Positions 44,776 through 54,556 are shown, counted from the first letter of the stretch. The stretch: 64,000 nucleotides of DNA from Roseimicrobium gellanilyticum (GCF_003315205.1 NZ_QNRR01000018.1:1-64000); one strand, 5' to 3'. The notes: generated by a model from the letters alone, not told the origin. Made by a program: numbers and translations.

Positions 44776-46020
44776 TCACTTTGTTTCTTCAGGTTGCATC
44801 ACCTTTCCGGCGAAGAGCACGCCATTGGTTTTGTCATCCATGATGAAGAACAGGAAGGGGCGCTCCGCGAGGAAGAGCTTTGGCTCGGCCACCGGCAGCC
44901 GCGCACCCGTTGGCATCATGGTGACTGCTGTCGCTGCGGCTGCTTCCGTTCCCTCCTCCGCGACCTTCACCCAAGCCTTGTGAATCACCTTTGCGATCTT
45001 CAGGGACTCCTTGCACATGGCACCGAACTCCGCGTCATCGCTGAAAGCGCGCGCCATGCCCATGGCAGCCAGGGCATCCTCCAGCCCGAGTCTTGCACTT
45101 ACTTCAAATCGCGGGAGCTGAACTACGACCTCGGGCTCGTTCTTCAACCCGGCCAGGATGGCATTGAACTTGTCTCCTCCAAGGTATCCTGATTTGAGCA
45201 GGGAATCTGCCTTGCGTGGGAGCACGATGATCATTGAGGCGGCACCACCTTGATACGGCAAACGCACTGCCTGCAGTTCGGCATTCTCCATGTAGGCAAG
45301 CGGCATGCTCTTCCGCATGGATTTGGCCTCAAGCGTCTTTCCCGTGGCAAGAGTGAAGGCGCGGGGCGCGGTGCTGTTGCCATCGAAGGGACGCAGCCAT
45401 TTCGCCTTGAAGTACACGGCATTGGTCAGGACCAGCCGGGTATCCGGGCGGATGTCATCCGGTTTGAGCAGGTCCTTGATGCGGTCCCCCGTCTCCTGCG
45501 AAACCCAGGAGTTGATTCGAGTCCGCGAAGCGTCCGGCTGATTGGCAAAATCCACAGTCTCCAAGCCAGCGCCATAGGCCTTCTCAGTGAGCTTCAGGAA
45601 GCCCTCTTCAAAGGGTAGCCCCTTGTTTCCCCACAGCCGGTTCGCAATGCGAATCTCCACTTTCCCGGAAGCTTGCAGCGCCTTGCTCCACGCGCCGACC
45701 TGCTCGTGCACGCCGGGGCTCTCCGGCAGATGCAGCGCCTTCCGCATTTGTGCGAGGGTTTCCTTCTCCGCGCCTGCCGAGGTCATGGTCAGCGCGGACC
45801 AGATGCTCAGCGGCGAGCAGGCAAAATTCTCCTCACCACCCTCCACCTTATCCAGCAAGGCGAAAGCAAAAGCATTGTTGGATTTTGCAGTATCCATAGC
45901 ATCTGCGGCGAAGGTTTCTCCAGGTATACCAGCACATGCCCACAAGACTGCTGCGATTCCTTGCATCCATCTCATGTGCCGGCGAAATGCAATCGGCTCC
46001 TGATTCGGTCGCGCTTTCAT
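44776..46020 (-). CDS. Serpin family protein, exported
   Basis: The product is 414 aa from ATG 46020; ATG 45975 is an alternative that gives a shorter signal peptide (GIAAVLWACAGIPGETFA). It is an inhibitory-type serpin by sequence: NNAFAFALLDKV, then ENFACSPLSIWSALTMTSAGAEKETLAQMRKAL, and RINSWVSQETGDRIKDLL. The strand VLTNAVYFKAKW also fits. The reactive-centre loop begins with hinge residues EEGTEAAAATA, the small-residue stretch needed for loop insertion. Counting from the P17 Glu places P1 near the Thr of MMPTG, with Met residues at P3-P4. C-terminal ERPFLFFIMDDKTNGVLFAGKV is typical. The target protease and compartment (periplasm or outside) are predictions. Confidence 0.93.
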   Translation of the reverse strand: MKARPNQEPIAFRRHMRWMQGIAAVLWACAGIPGETFAADAMDTAKSNNAFAFALLDKVEGGEENFACSPLSIWSALTMTSAGAEKETLAQMRKALHLPESPGVHEQVGAWSKALQASGKVEIRIANRLWGNKGLPFEEGFLKLTEKAYGAGLETVDFANQPDASRTRINSWVSQETGDRIKDLLKPDDIRPDTRLVLTNAVYFKAKWLRPFDGNSTAPRAFTLATGKTLEAKSMRKSMPLAYMENAELQAVRLPYQGGAASMIIVLPRKADSLLKSGYLGGDKFNAILAGLKNEPEVVVQLPRFEVSARLGLEDALAAMGMARAFSDDAEFGAMCKESLKIAKVIHKAWVKVAEEGTEAAAATAVTMMPTGARLPVAEPKLFLAERPFLFFIMDDKTNGVLFAGKVMQPEETK

Positions 46021-46091
46021 CCCGCCAGCATGCGGAACGCTGCTGTCACGAGCAAGTAAAATGCGGCTGCATCGCAAACCCGGACCAGCAG

Positions 46092-47048
46092 CTACTTCAC
46101 CGCGACCGCCAGCACCGTCTGGAAGTTCGGGCTTTTCGCCTCGCGATCCACAATGCGCACTTCGATCTGTTTGAAGCCAGCGTGCTCCAGCATCTCGTGC
46201 ATCTCCACTTCGGAGAAGCCCAGCCAGACATCGGCGTAGAGCACACGCGCCTTTTCGAAGCTGTGCTTGAGCAGATCCAGGATCACGATGCGACCGCCGC
46301 TCTTCAGCATGCGATGAGCGGCGGCGAGAGCGTTCTCTGGCTTCTGCGCATGATGCAGGGCCTGGGAGAAGATGGCGATGTCCACCGTGCTCTCCTTGAT
46401 GGGTGGAGACTCAATGTCGCCGAGCCGGTAGTCCAGATTCGTGTAGCCATGCTCCTTCGCGAGCTTGGAACCGTAGGCCACCATTTGCTCGGAGTTGTCC
46501 ACGGCGATGACCTGCTTTGCGTGAGGGGCCAGCATCTGGGAAAGGGTGCCCTCACCCGCACCGAGATCGGCAATGACCACCTGGGGCACGAGGTGCATCA
46601 GCATTTCACCAAGACCTTTCCAGGAGCGTCCCGGCACGTACTGCCTGCCGAACTTCCCGGCAAGCGCATCGAAATAGGTTTTGGCGGTATCCTGACGTTT
46701 GCGGCGCACCAGCTTGAGCGCGGTCTGGTCCCGCTTGGCCTCACGAAGCTCCTGCGCTGCGGCATCCAGCAGAGCCAGGAGGTGGGCGTGGTTTTCCATT
46801 TCCTTCGGCCGGGGGCTCTCCAGCTTGTAGAGCCGGTTCTTGCCTGAGCGCCTGTCGTTTACCAATCCAGCCTCCTTCAACCGTGCAAGCTGGGCGCTGA
46901 TGTTACTCTGGCCCAGAGCGAGGATCTCCTGCAATTCCGCCACGGAAAGCTCCTCCTGGCGCAATAGCGCGAGCAGGCGGACACGGGTGGCATCGCTGAG
47001 CAGGGCAAAGGATTTGAGGATTGACGACACGGCAGTGAGAGGTAACAT
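46092..47048 (-). CDS. ArsR-type repressor fused to a SAM-dependent methyltransferase domain (SahR-like)
   Basis: The product is 318 aa. Residues about 10-90 are a winged-helix ArsR-type domain ([30 protein letters not shown], then [16 protein letters not shown], and [11 protein letters not shown]). A basic helix links to a class I methyltransferase domain (about 150-318) with [16 protein letters not shown] and [11 protein letters not shown], plus [26 protein letters not shown]. This fusion resembles SahR, the ArsR-family regulator of methionine/SAM-cycle genes described in Proteobacteria. The SAM-binding fold would be a natural sensor of S-adenosylhomocysteine, but this is inference. It is divergent from metK, and a shared operator overlaps its start codon. 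Confidence 0.9.
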   Translation of the reverse strand: MLPLTAVSSILKSFALLSDATRVRLLALLRQEELSVAELQEILALGQSNISAQLARLKEAGLVNDRRSGKNRLYKLESPRPKEMENHAHLLALLDAAAQELREAKRDQTALKLVRRKRQDTAKTYFDALAGKFGRQYVPGRSWKGLGEMLMHLVPQVVIADLGAGEGTLSQMLAPHAKQVIAVDNSEQMVAYGSKLAKEHGYTNLDYRLGDIESPPIKESTVDIAIFSQALHHAQKPENALAAAHRMLKSGGRIVILDLLKHSFEKARVLYADVWLGFSEVEMHEMLEHAGFKQIEVRIVDREAKSPNFQTVLAVAVK

Positions 47049-47072
47049 ATCAACGTATCATCATTCGTCCAT
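47021..47072 (+). promoter_or_regulatory. metK promoter with SAM-cycle operator, overlapping the regulator start codon
   Basis: TTGACG at 47021-47026 lies 17 bases before AACATA at 47044-47049, giving a near-standard promoter. The left arm ATCAACGTATC (47049-47059) is followed by AT and CATTCGTCCAT, which matches the right arm of the ahcY operator at 7 of 11 positions. The same -35/17 bp/AACATATCAACG arrangement stands upstream of ahcY (52971). The -35 lies within the first codons of the divergent regulator gene, and the operator begins at its start codon (47046-47048). Confidence 0.75.
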
Positions 47073-47089
47073 ACGAAACAGAATCCACC

Positions 47090-48310
47090 ATGTCACGCTC
47101 GTTTATCTTCTCCTCCGAGTCCGTCGGCGAAGGCCATCCCGACAAAGTTTGCGACACCATCTCTGATGCCATCCTCGATGCATGCTTGAGCGTCGACTCC
47201 AAGGCGCGCGTTGCCTGCGAAACCTTCGCCAAGAGCAACATCGTTGTTGTGGGCGGTGAAATCACCATCCCAAAGCTGCAGGACAAGAAGAAGGGCACCA
47301 CGAAGCCGATCGATGAAGTGATCAACGTGGGCAAGGTGATCCGTGATGCCGTCCGCGGCATCGGCTACACGAACGACGACGACGTCTTCCACGCCGACAA
47401 GATTTTCATCAACAACTACCTCACCATCCAGAGCCCCGACATCGCGCAGGGCGTGGATGCCGCCGGTGCGGAAGGCAAGAAGCACGAAGAGCAGGGTGCA
47501 GGCGACCAGGGCATCATGTTTGGCTACGCTTGCGATGAGACCCCCGAGCTCATGCCGGCGCCCATCATGTACGCACACCGCCTCGGCCGCGAGCTGACGA
47601 AGATCCGCAAGGCTGGCAAGGCCGCCAAGTGGCTGCGCCCAGATGCGAAGAGCCAGGTCTCCGTGGAATACGGACCGGACGGCAAGCCCACCCGCATTGT
47701 GAATGTGGTCATCTCCACCCAGCATGCCGCCGACGCGACGCACGCTGAGATTGAGAAGTTCTGCATCGAGCAGGTCATCAAGAAGGTCCTCCCGAAGGGC
47801 ATGCTGACCAAGGACACCGAGTACCTGATCAACCCGACCGGCAAGTTCGTGGTGGGTGGTCCTCAGGGTGACAGCGGCCTTACCGGTCGCAAGATCATCG
47901 TCGACACCTACGGCGGCATGGGCCGTCACGGTGGTGGCGCCTTCTCCGGCAAGGACCCCTCCAAAGTGGACCGCAGCGCCGCCTACATGGGCCGCTGGGT
48001 TGCCAAGAACGTGGTGGCTGCCGGTCTCGCCAGCAAGTGCGAGGTGCAGTTCGCCTACGCCATCGGTCACCCGCTCCCCGTGAGCGTGCATGTGGACACC
48101 TTCGGCACCGGCACCAAGTCGGATGACGCCATCCTCGACGCCATCCTCAAGGTGTTCTCCTTCAAGCCCGCGGACATCGTGAAGCAGCTCAACCTGCTCC
48201 GCCCGATCTACTCGAAGTCCACCAACTACGGCCACTTCGGCAAGGACGACGCAGACCTGACGTGGGAAACCACCAGCAAGGCCGCGGCGCTGCAGAAGGC
48301 AGCGAAGTAA
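47090..48310 (+). CDS. metK: S-adenosylmethionine synthetase
   Basis: The product is 406 aa. It makes SAM from methionine and ATP in the cytoplasm. Signature blocks are [17 protein letters not shown] at the N-terminus, [12 protein letters not shown] in the middle, and [38 protein letters not shown] near residue 285. The C-terminal HFGKDD segment is also typical. Length is slightly over the usual 380-400. The gene starts only 41 bases from the divergent SahR-like regulator gene. The promoter and operator there are shared in sequence with ahcY, placing it in the same predicted regulon. A strong terminator follows. Confidence 0.97.
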   Translation: MSRSFIFSSESVGEGHPDKVCDTISDAILDACLSVDSKARVACETFAKSNIVVVGGEITIPKLQDKKKGTTKPIDEVINVGKVIRDAVRGIGYTNDDDVFHADKIFINNYLTIQSPDIAQGVDAAGAEGKKHEEQGAGDQGIMFGYACDETPELMPAPIMYAHRLGRELTKIRKAGKAAKWLRPDAKSQVSVEYGPDGKPTRIVNVVISTQHAADATHAEIEKFCIEQVIKKVLPKGMLTKDTEYLINPTGKFVVGGPQGDSGLTGRKIIVDTYGGMGRHGGGAFSGKDPSKVDRSAAYMGRWVAKNVVAAGLASKCEVQFAYAIGHPLPVSVHVDTFGTGTKSDDAILDAILKVFSFKPADIVKQLNLLRPIYSKSTNYGHFGKDDADLTWETTSKAAALQKAAK

Positions 48311-48335
48311 GTTCCTCCCACGGAGTTCTCTTCGA

Positions 48336-48373
48336 GGCCGTGTGACTTCCGGGTCACACGGCCTTCTTATTTT
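48336..48373 (+). terminator. metK terminator
   Basis: An 11-bp perfect stem GGCCGTGTGAC (48336-48346) / GTCACACGGCC (48353-48363) is followed by TTCTTATTTT. It lies 25 bases after the metK stop. Confidence 0.9.
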
Positions 48374-48474
48374 GCGTCCAAAATGAAGGGAATCCGGCCT
48401 TTTGAAAGGGAAGACGAAGCGCCACCTCACGTATCTATCTCCCCTGAAATCTGGCCACGTCTGTGCTCTTGCGA

Positions 48475-51400
48475 ATGCCCAACTTTACCCTCCGCTCCAC
48501 CATCCTCCTTCTCGCCGCCGTGTCCTCCGCACACGCCGTAACCGACTGGAATGCCGCCAGGCAGGTCCTGAGCGAAAGCTGCTACGACTGCCACAACACC
48601 AAGAAGACGAAGGGCGGCGTGGACTTGAAGCGTCTGGATGCGAATCCGAACTTGGAAAAAGAATACGCGATGTGGGAGAAGGTGCGCGAGGTCATCGACT
48701 CCGGCTCCATGCCGCCGGAAGATGAAACGCAACTCACGAAGGAGGAGAAGCATGACATCCTCGAATGGATGGACAAGGAACTGGAAATCGTGGCTACGCG
48801 CAATGCGGGTGACCCCGGTCCAGTCACACTGCGCCGCCTCACGAATGCGGAGTATGATTACACCATCCGTGATTTGACCGGAGTCGACTTCAAATTCGCC
48901 AGTGAGTTCCTGCCGGACGGCGGTGGTGGCGAAGGCTTCTCGAACATCGGTGATGTGCTCTTCACGAATCCCACGCAGCTTGAGAAGTATCTCACAGCAG
49001 CGCGCAAGATTGCAGACCATGCGACCATTCTCCCCGGCACGGGAGTGGAATTCCAAGAGCAGCGCGTGGGCATGCGCGGATATGATCAGGTGAAAGGTCA
49101 GGCGCAGCAGGGGCTCTACGTCTGGTACCAGAAGATGTCCGGGCCTTACCTGCCGAAGGACGGCGAAGACTTCCGCGAAGCAGAGTACATGCTCGCGTGC
49201 TGGAAGTGGAAGCACAAGGACCTGACCGGAGCGCAGTCACTCGACCAGCTCGCCAAGGACACAAACCTCTCCCCCGCCTTCCTCGCCAACTGGTGGCGGA
49301 TGCTGCACAACGAGAAGATCAAGTCGCGCTTCCTCGACCTGACCCGTACCGCATGGCACAACCTGCCGGGACCTGACGCAGCGAAACCCAAGGAAGTGCC
49401 CGCGGCGGTGCTCGCCGGTGCAAAAGCCATCCAGGTAGAACGCCGCTCCTGGAACAATCCGCTCAAGGCAGGCAGTGGCGTGCAGCGCCGCCAGCAGGAC
49501 TCCGATGGGCTTCGTAGCTATCCTGCCAAGGTCGCCGTGGATAAGGGTGTACGCGAAGCTCACCTTGTGGTCGGAGACTTGGGCGATGGCGCAGGCGGAG
49601 ACCTGGTACAGCTGAGCAATTTGAACGTACGCCGCCAGGGCAAGACCATCAACTATCAGCGGTTGCTGAAAGTGGAAAGTGAAGCAGGAAAGAAGCTTCT
49701 CAGTGAAATCGAGGGTGGCAAGCCCGCACCAAAGGGTGTGACGGTGGAAGGCCTGAAGAAGTACCTTCAGTCCGTGGACAAGACACTGGCACTCTATGGC
49801 AAGGATCCCCTCGGCAAAGGCGACGTCGCGCCGGAGGTCCTGTGCGTCCAGGCGCCAGCCGTGATTTCATTGCCTCTGCCTGAAGGCGTGAATGAAGTGA
49901 ACGTGGCCGGCAAGCTCGACATGCGTTCGCCTGAAGTGGACAAGGCCACGGTGCAGTGGACTCTCGTCACCGGCACACCACCGAATCCTTCTGCCATCAT
50001 CCCCGGTGTGCTCACGGTCTGGAAACGTCAGACCGAAGCTGCGAGAAGCACCATGTCGGACTTTGGCCGGATGAAGACGGCATTCCCCGACATGTTCGAA
50101 CGCCGCCTGGAGGAAGTGGCGCGGAACTTCTACAACAACGGAACCGGGCCCGGCGTGTATTATTTCACCGATGAGCAGCTTCTCGCCCTGCTTCCGGAGG
50201 TGGAGAAGAAGCGCCTCAAGGGCATGCGCACCGACTGGGACTACGTCTGGACGGACAAACTGCCCAAAGAGAAACAGGCCGAGTACGACAAGCTCTTGCG
50301 CCAACACCTGAAGACCTTTGCCTCGATCGCCTGGCGCCGCCCTGCCGACGACGCGGAGAAACAACAGATCGAGGCCCTCTACAATGATGGCGTGACCAAA
50401 GGACTCGATCGCGAAAGCGCCGCGCGTGAAGTCGTGGCGCGTGTGCTGGTCTCACCGCATTTCCTTTTCAAGACAGAGCTCTCTCCAGTCGCGGCTCCCG
50501 AGCCCGAAAGCCCTGCGACAGACCATCCCGTCTCCGCTTGGGAACTGGCCTCGCGCATGAGCTACTTCCTCTGGTCTTCCAAGCCGGATGAGCAACTGCG
50601 CAAAGTGGCCTCTGATGGCTCGCTGCTGAAGCCGGAAGTGCGTGAAGCCCAGGTACGCCGCATGCTGCGCAGCCCGAAGGCACAGGCCATGGCGAAGGAA
50701 TTCATGGGGCAATGGCTGGAGTTCAGCGGTTTTGAAAAGCATAGCGCGGTGGACGGGAAGAAGTTCCCCGAGTTTACGCCTGAGCTCCGTGAGGATTTGT
50801 ATGAGGAGACACTGACCTTCTTTGCGCATCTCATTCGCGAAGACCGTCCCGTGCGTGAGATTATCAATGCAGACTACACCTTCCTGAATGAGCGCCTCGC
50901 AAAATTCTATGGCGTGCCCGGAGTGACGGGCGAGCAGTTCAAGCAAGTCAGTGTGACGGCACAGAACCGCGGCGGCCTGCTCGGCATGGGCAGTGTGCTC
51001 ATCAAGACCTCGCGCTCACACCGCACCAGCCCAGTCCTGCGAGGCAACTGGCTCCTGCAGTCCGTGCTTGGCACACCGGTGCCACCGCCGCCTGCGGACG
51101 TGCCCGAACTGAAGGAACACGGCCCCACTCCCGCCACCGTGCGCGAGATGCTGGAGCAGCATCGTGCCAGCAAGGCCTGCTCCTCCTGCCACGACCGCAT
51201 CGATCCGCTGGGCTTTGCCTTGGAAAATTTCGACGCGCTCGGCCGCTTCCGCGACAAGGATGAAGCCGGATTGCCTCTCGATACTTCTGCCCAGGTGAAA
51301 AGCACGAAGTTCACGGGCTTCGCAGGCCTGCGCGAGTATCTCGCTTCACACGAGTCGCAGTTCAGCAGCCAGTTCGCACGGAAGCTGCTCGGGTATGCCT

Positions 51401-51537
51401 TGGGTCGCTCCGTACAACCGAGCGACAAGCAACTGCTCAAAGCCATCACCGCGAAGACGATGGCCTCCGACAGTCATTTCTCCGCCGCCGTTCTCGAAAT
51501 CGTGAACAGCCGCCAGTTCCTGAACCGTAGATATTAG
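48475..51537 (+). CDS. Planctomycete cytochrome / DUF1587-DUF1592-DUF1588-DUF1585 protein
   Basis: The product is 1020 aa from ATG 48475, which gives a signal peptide (LRSTILLLAAVSSAHAVTD); a GTG at 48463 is in frame. An N-terminal heme site SCYDCHNTKKTKGGVDL lies near residue 35. A DUF1587-like LRRLTNAEYDYTIRDLTG follows. DUF1592/DUF1595 blocks in the second half include ASIAWRRPADDAEKQQIEALYNDG and WELASRMSYFLWSSKPDEQLR. DUF1588 holds a second CxxCH, CSSCHDRIDPLGFALENFDALGRFR. A C-terminal DUF1585-like segment (ARKLLGYALGRSVQPSD) ends the protein. Secreted electron-transfer function is assumed from the heme motifs. A DUF1552 gene follows 19 bases downstream, the usual partner. The metK terminator separates it from the SAM-cycle gene. 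Confidence 0.93.
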   Translation: MPNFTLRSTILLLAAVSSAHAVTDWNAARQVLSESCYDCHNTKKTKGGVDLKRLDANPNLEKEYAMWEKVREVIDSGSMPPEDETQLTKEEKHDILEWMDKELEIVATRNAGDPGPVTLRRLTNAEYDYTIRDLTGVDFKFASEFLPDGGGGEGFSNIGDVLFTNPTQLEKYLTAARKIADHATILPGTGVEFQEQRVGMRGYDQVKGQAQQGLYVWYQKMSGPYLPKDGEDFREAEYMLACWKWKHKDLTGAQSLDQLAKDTNLSPAFLANWWRMLHNEKIKSRFLDLTRTAWHNLPGPDAAKPKEVPAAVLAGAKAIQVERRSWNNPLKAGSGVQRRQQDSDGLRSYPAKVAVDKGVREAHLVVGDLGDGAGGDLVQLSNLNVRRQGKTINYQRLLKVESEAGKKLLSEIEGGKPAPKGVTVEGLKKYLQSVDKTLALYGKDPLGKGDVAPEVLCVQAPAVISLPLPEGVNEVNVAGKLDMRSPEVDKATVQWTLVTGTPPNPSAIIPGVLTVWKRQTEAARSTMSDFGRMKTAFPDMFERRLEEVARNFYNNGTGPGVYYFTDEQLLALLPEVEKKRLKGMRTDWDYVWTDKLPKEKQAEYDKLLRQHLKTFASIAWRRPADDAEKQQIEALYNDGVTKGLDRESAAREVVARVLVSPHFLFKTELSPVAAPEPESPATDHPVSAWELASRMSYFLWSSKPDEQLRKVASDGSLLKPEVREAQVRRMLRSPKAQAMAKEFMGQWLEFSGFEKHSAVDGKKFPEFTPELREDLYEETLTFFAHLIREDRPVREIINADYTFLNERLAKFYGVPGVTGEQFKQVSVTAQNRGGLLGMGSVLIKTSRSHRTSPVLRGNWLLQSVLGTPVPPPPADVPELKEHGPTPATVREMLEQHRASKACSSCHDRIDPLGFALENFDALGRFRDKDEAGLPLDTSAQVKSTKFTGFAGLREYLASHESQFSSQFARKLLGYALGRSVQPSDKQLLKAITAKTMASDSHFSAAVLEIVNSRQFLNRRY

Positions 51538-51556
51538 TACCCCTTCTGTTTTTGAG

Positions 51557-52885
51557 ATGAGCAATACCCTTTCCCGTCGCCGCTTTCTACGAGGTGCAGG
51601 CCTGGCCCTTGGTCTGCCATGGCTTGAGTCCATGCCCACCTTCGGAGCGACTGGTGTAAAGAATGCCACGGCGCCACGACGCATGGCCATGTGCTTCTTT
51701 GGCAATGGAGTGAACCCACATCACTGGGGCGCGGAAAACACTCCAGGAGGCCTGGAACTCAAGCAGACACTCAAGCCGCTCGAATCGCTCAAGGACAAGC
51801 TTCTGGTGCTTAAGGGGCTTTGGAACCCCACCACTGTGGAGGGGCCTGGTGGCCACTACCCGAAGATGAACATCCTCTCGGGCCTGAAGGTGAAGCAGAC
51901 CACCACGGATGTGGAAGTGGGCGTCACCATGGACCAGATCATCGCGGCGCAAGTAGGGCGTGATACACCCGTGGCCAGCCTCGCGCTCGGCACGGAAGGT
52001 CCGAAGTACAGCACCGACTCCGGCTATACGTCCATCTATTCCGCGTATCTTTCCTGGAGCAGCCCCACCACGCCGGCACCGAAGGAGATTTACCCGCAAC
52101 AAGCCTTCGACCAGCTCTTTGACGACGGCAGCAAGCGCAAGCGCGACAAGAGCGTTCTCGACCTCGTGCTGGGCGATGCCAATGCTCTGCGCACACGCCT
52201 GAGCCGCCGCGATACGCAGAAGCTGGATGAGTACCTCACCTCCGTGCGTGAACTGGAACAGCGCATCGAACGCGCGGAGAAGTTCAGCAAGGCGGAGACG
52301 AATGGCCAGGGCTGGCAACCGAGTGTGAAGACGCCCACCATGGCGCGTCCGAACCCAGGCATTCCCGCCCGGCAGGAAGAACACCTGCGCCTCATGCTGG
52401 ACATCATGGTGCTGGCCCTTCAGATGGATCGCACGCGTGTGGCGACCATGATGATGACGAACGACCTTTCGCAGATGAACTTCGACTTCCTGGGTGTGAA
52501 GGGGGGCCAGCACGAACTCTCCCACCACGCGAATGACGAGAACCGTCTCGCGCTCTACCAGAAGAGCAACGAGTACATGGTGAAGGCCTGGGCCGAGACA
52601 CTGCAGAAGATGCAGGACACGAATGAAGGTGAGCGCACCCTCTTGGAGAACAGCATGGTGATGCTCACCTCCAGCCTGTGGGACGGCAATGCTCACGATT
52701 CCACACAACTTCCTCTGCTCGTGGCCGGCAATGGCGGTGGCACCATCAAGGGCGGTCGCCTGCTGGACTTCAGCAAGGACCCGAACCGCAAGCTCTGCCG
52801 TCTGCACCTTGCTTTCATGGACCGCATGGGTGTGAAGCTCGACCATTTCGGCGACGCGGAACAGGCGATTGCGGAGCTGGGCTGA
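51557..52885 (+). CDS. DUF1552 family secreted protein
   Basis: The product is 442 aa. A twin-arginine type leader (LSRRRFLRGAGLALGLPWLESM) is followed by RRMAMCFFGNGVNPHHWG and the family block LLVLKGLWNPTTVEGPGGHYPKMNILSG. ARQEEHLRLMLDIMVLALQMDRTRVATMMMTNDLSQMNFDFLGV and LVAGNGGGTIKGGRLL also fit DUF1552. Length is normal. It lies 19 bases after the DUF1592-type gene, and this pairing is standard in PVC bacteria and parallels the DUF1549/DUF1553-DUF1501 pair at 792-5303. Substrate and reaction are unknown. Confidence 0.93.
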   Translation: MSNTLSRRRFLRGAGLALGLPWLESMPTFGATGVKNATAPRRMAMCFFGNGVNPHHWGAENTPGGLELKQTLKPLESLKDKLLVLKGLWNPTTVEGPGGHYPKMNILSGLKVKQTTTDVEVGVTMDQIIAAQVGRDTPVASLALGTEGPKYSTDSGYTSIYSAYLSWSSPTTPAPKEIYPQQAFDQLFDDGSKRKRDKSVLDLVLGDANALRTRLSRRDTQKLDEYLTSVRELEQRIERAEKFSKAETNGQGWQPSVKTPTMARPNPGIPARQEEHLRLMLDIMVLALQMDRTRVATMMMTNDLSQMNFDFLGVKGGQHELSHHANDENRLALYQKSNEYMVKAWAETLQKMQDTNEGERTLLENSMVMLTSSLWDGNAHDSTQLPLLVAGNGGGTIKGGRLLDFSKDPNRKLCRLHLAFMDRMGVKLDHFGDAEQAIAELG

Positions 52886-52970
52886 CCGCAGACAGTCCAC
52901 TCATAAGCGGTTGATTTTAGGCAGGTTAGAAAACCCGCCATCCGCCTGCCGTCCACTCGAGACTTCGAGG

Positions 52971-53022
52971 TTGACATCCGCGCTCTTTGAAAGAACATAT
53001 CAACGCATCTTGATGCGTTGAT
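52971..53022 (+). promoter_or_regulatory. ahcY promoter with 24-bp perfect palindromic operator
   Basis: TTGACA (52971-52976) is followed after 17 bases by AACATA (52994-52999). The overlapping operator has arms ATCAACGCATC (52999-53009) and GATGCGTTGAT (53012-53022) separated by TT, a perfect inverted repeat. A repressor bound here would cover the -10 region and the likely start site. The arrangement is the same as upstream of metK (47021). The next gene starts at 53054. Confidence 0.8.
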
Positions 53023-53053
53023 TCAAACTACTGCACCCGAACGCTTTTACTCC

Positions 53054-54475
53054 ATGAGCACCCGCCAAGCCGCCATTGATTACAAGGTAAAGAACATTGA
53101 GGAGGCCGACTTCGGCCGGAAGGAAATCGAAATCGCCGAGCACGAAATGCCCGGTCTCATGGCCACGCGTGAGAAGTACGGCAAGGACAAGCCCCTCGCT
53201 GGCGTCCGCATCACCGGTTCCCTGCACATGACCATCCAGACCGCGGTGCTCATCGAGACGCTGAAGGATCTCGGTGCCGATGTCCGCTGGTGTTCCTGCA
53301 ACATCTTCTCCACCCAGGACCACGCCGCCGCCGCCATCGCTGCTTCCGGCACGCCCGTCTTCGCATGGAAGGGTGAGTCCCTCGAAGAATATTGGTGGTG
53401 TACCTGGAAGGCCATCATCTTCCCCGAGCAGAAGGGACCCCAGCTCATCGTCGACGACGGTGGCGACGTGACCCTGCTCATCCACAAGGGTTATGAAATG
53501 GAGAACGGCGACAAGTGGGTCGACACTCCTTCCGACAACCACGAAGTGGCCGTCATCAAGGATCTCCTCAAGCAGATCCACAAAGACACCCCCGGCATCT
53601 TCCACGAAATCGTGAAGGAGCTGAAGGGCGTGTCCGAAGAGACCACCACCGGTGTGCATCGCCTCTATGAAATGGCGAAGGCTGGCAAGCTGCTCATCCC
53701 CGCCATCAACGTGAACGACAGCGTCACGAAGTCCAAGTTCGACAACCTCTATGGTTGCCGCGAATCCCTCATCGACGGCATCAAGCGCGCCACGGACGTG
53801 ATGATCGCCGGCAAGGTGGCTGTGGTCTGCGGCTACGGCGACGTGGGCAAGGGCTGCGCCGACGCTCTCAAGGGCATGGGCGCCCAGGTCATCGTGACCG
53901 AGATCGACCCCGTCTGCGCACTTCAGGCGGCCATGGCCGGTCTGCGCGTCATGCCTGTGGAAGACACCCTTGGCATCGCTGACATCTATGTCACCACCAC
54001 CGGCAACAAGGACATCATCCGCGTGGAGCACATGGAGGCCATGAAGGACCAGGCAATCGTCTGCAACATCGGTCACTTCGACAACGAAATCCAGGTGGAC
54101 AAGCTCAATGCTTATCCCGGCATCAAGCGTCTGAACATCAAGCCCCAGGTGGATCGCTACACGTTCCCGAAGGGCAACAGCCTCTATATGCTGGCGGAAG
54201 GCCGCCTCGTGAACCTCGGCTGTGCCACCGGCCACCCGAGCTTCGTGATGAGCAACAGCTTCACCAACCAGTGCGTGGCCCAGATGGAACTCTGGAAGAC
54301 CCGTGAGACTCGCGCCGTGGGAGTGACCGTGCTCTCCAAGCAGCTCGATGAAGAAGTCGCCCGTCTCCACCTTGGCAAGATCGGTGTGAAGCTCACCGTG
54401 CTGACCCAGGAGCAGGCCGACTACATCGGCGTGCCGGTGGAAGGTCCCTACAAGGCGGACCACTACCGCTACTAA
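53054..54475 (+). CDS. ahcY: Adenosylhomocysteinase
   Basis: The product is 473 aa from ATG 53054; the frame extends upstream to 53018 without family-like sequence and through the operator. It hydrolyses S-adenosylhomocysteine to adenosine and homocysteine with bound NAD. N-terminal [21 protein letters not shown] and [18 protein letters not shown] are substrate-domain blocks. The NAD-binding Rossmann motif is [18 protein letters not shown], with [26 protein letters not shown] just before it. The C-terminal [37 protein letters not shown] ends in the usual KxDxYRY. Length is as in long bacterial forms. A shared operator ties it to metK. Confidence 0.97.
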   Translation: MSTRQAAIDYKVKNIEEADFGRKEIEIAEHEMPGLMATREKYGKDKPLAGVRITGSLHMTIQTAVLIETLKDLGADVRWCSCNIFSTQDHAAAAIAASGTPVFAWKGESLEEYWWCTWKAIIFPEQKGPQLIVDDGGDVTLLIHKGYEMENGDKWVDTPSDNHEVAVIKDLLKQIHKDTPGIFHEIVKELKGVSEETTTGVHRLYEMAKAGKLLIPAINVNDSVTKSKFDNLYGCRESLIDGIKRATDVMIAGKVAVVCGYGDVGKGCADALKGMGAQVIVTEIDPVCALQAAMAGLRVMPVEDTLGIADIYVTTTGNKDIIRVEHMEAMKDQAIVCNIGHFDNEIQVDKLNAYPGIKRLNIKPQVDRYTFPKGNSLYMLAEGRLVNLGCATGHPSFVMSNSFTNQCVAQMELWKTRETRAVGVTVLSKQLDEEVARLHLGKIGVKLTVLTQEQADYIGVPVEGPYKADHYRY

Positions 54476-54520
54476 CCAATCTTGTTGCAGCGAGTGCTGC
54501 AATTGAGGCAAAACATCATG

Positions 54521-54556
54521 AGCGGGCGGCCAGCAATGGCCGCCCGCTTCTGTTTT
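54521..54556 (+). terminator. ahcY terminator
   Basis: AGCGGGCGGCC pairs with GGCCGCCCGCT across a short AGCAAT loop (54521-54548), followed by TCTGTTTT. A smaller hairpin TTGCAGC/GCTGCAA lies just before it at 54485-54502. Confidence 0.88.

Noticed and set aside
47049-47089. SAM riboswitch in front of metK
   Set aside because: The gap to metK is 41 bases, too short, and no SAM-riboswitch stem pattern is visible; the operator-like promoter explains it better.
52886-53053. SAH riboswitch in front of ahcY
   Set aside because: The leader lacks a recognisable SAH-riboswitch core; the perfect palindrome at -10 indicates protein regulation.
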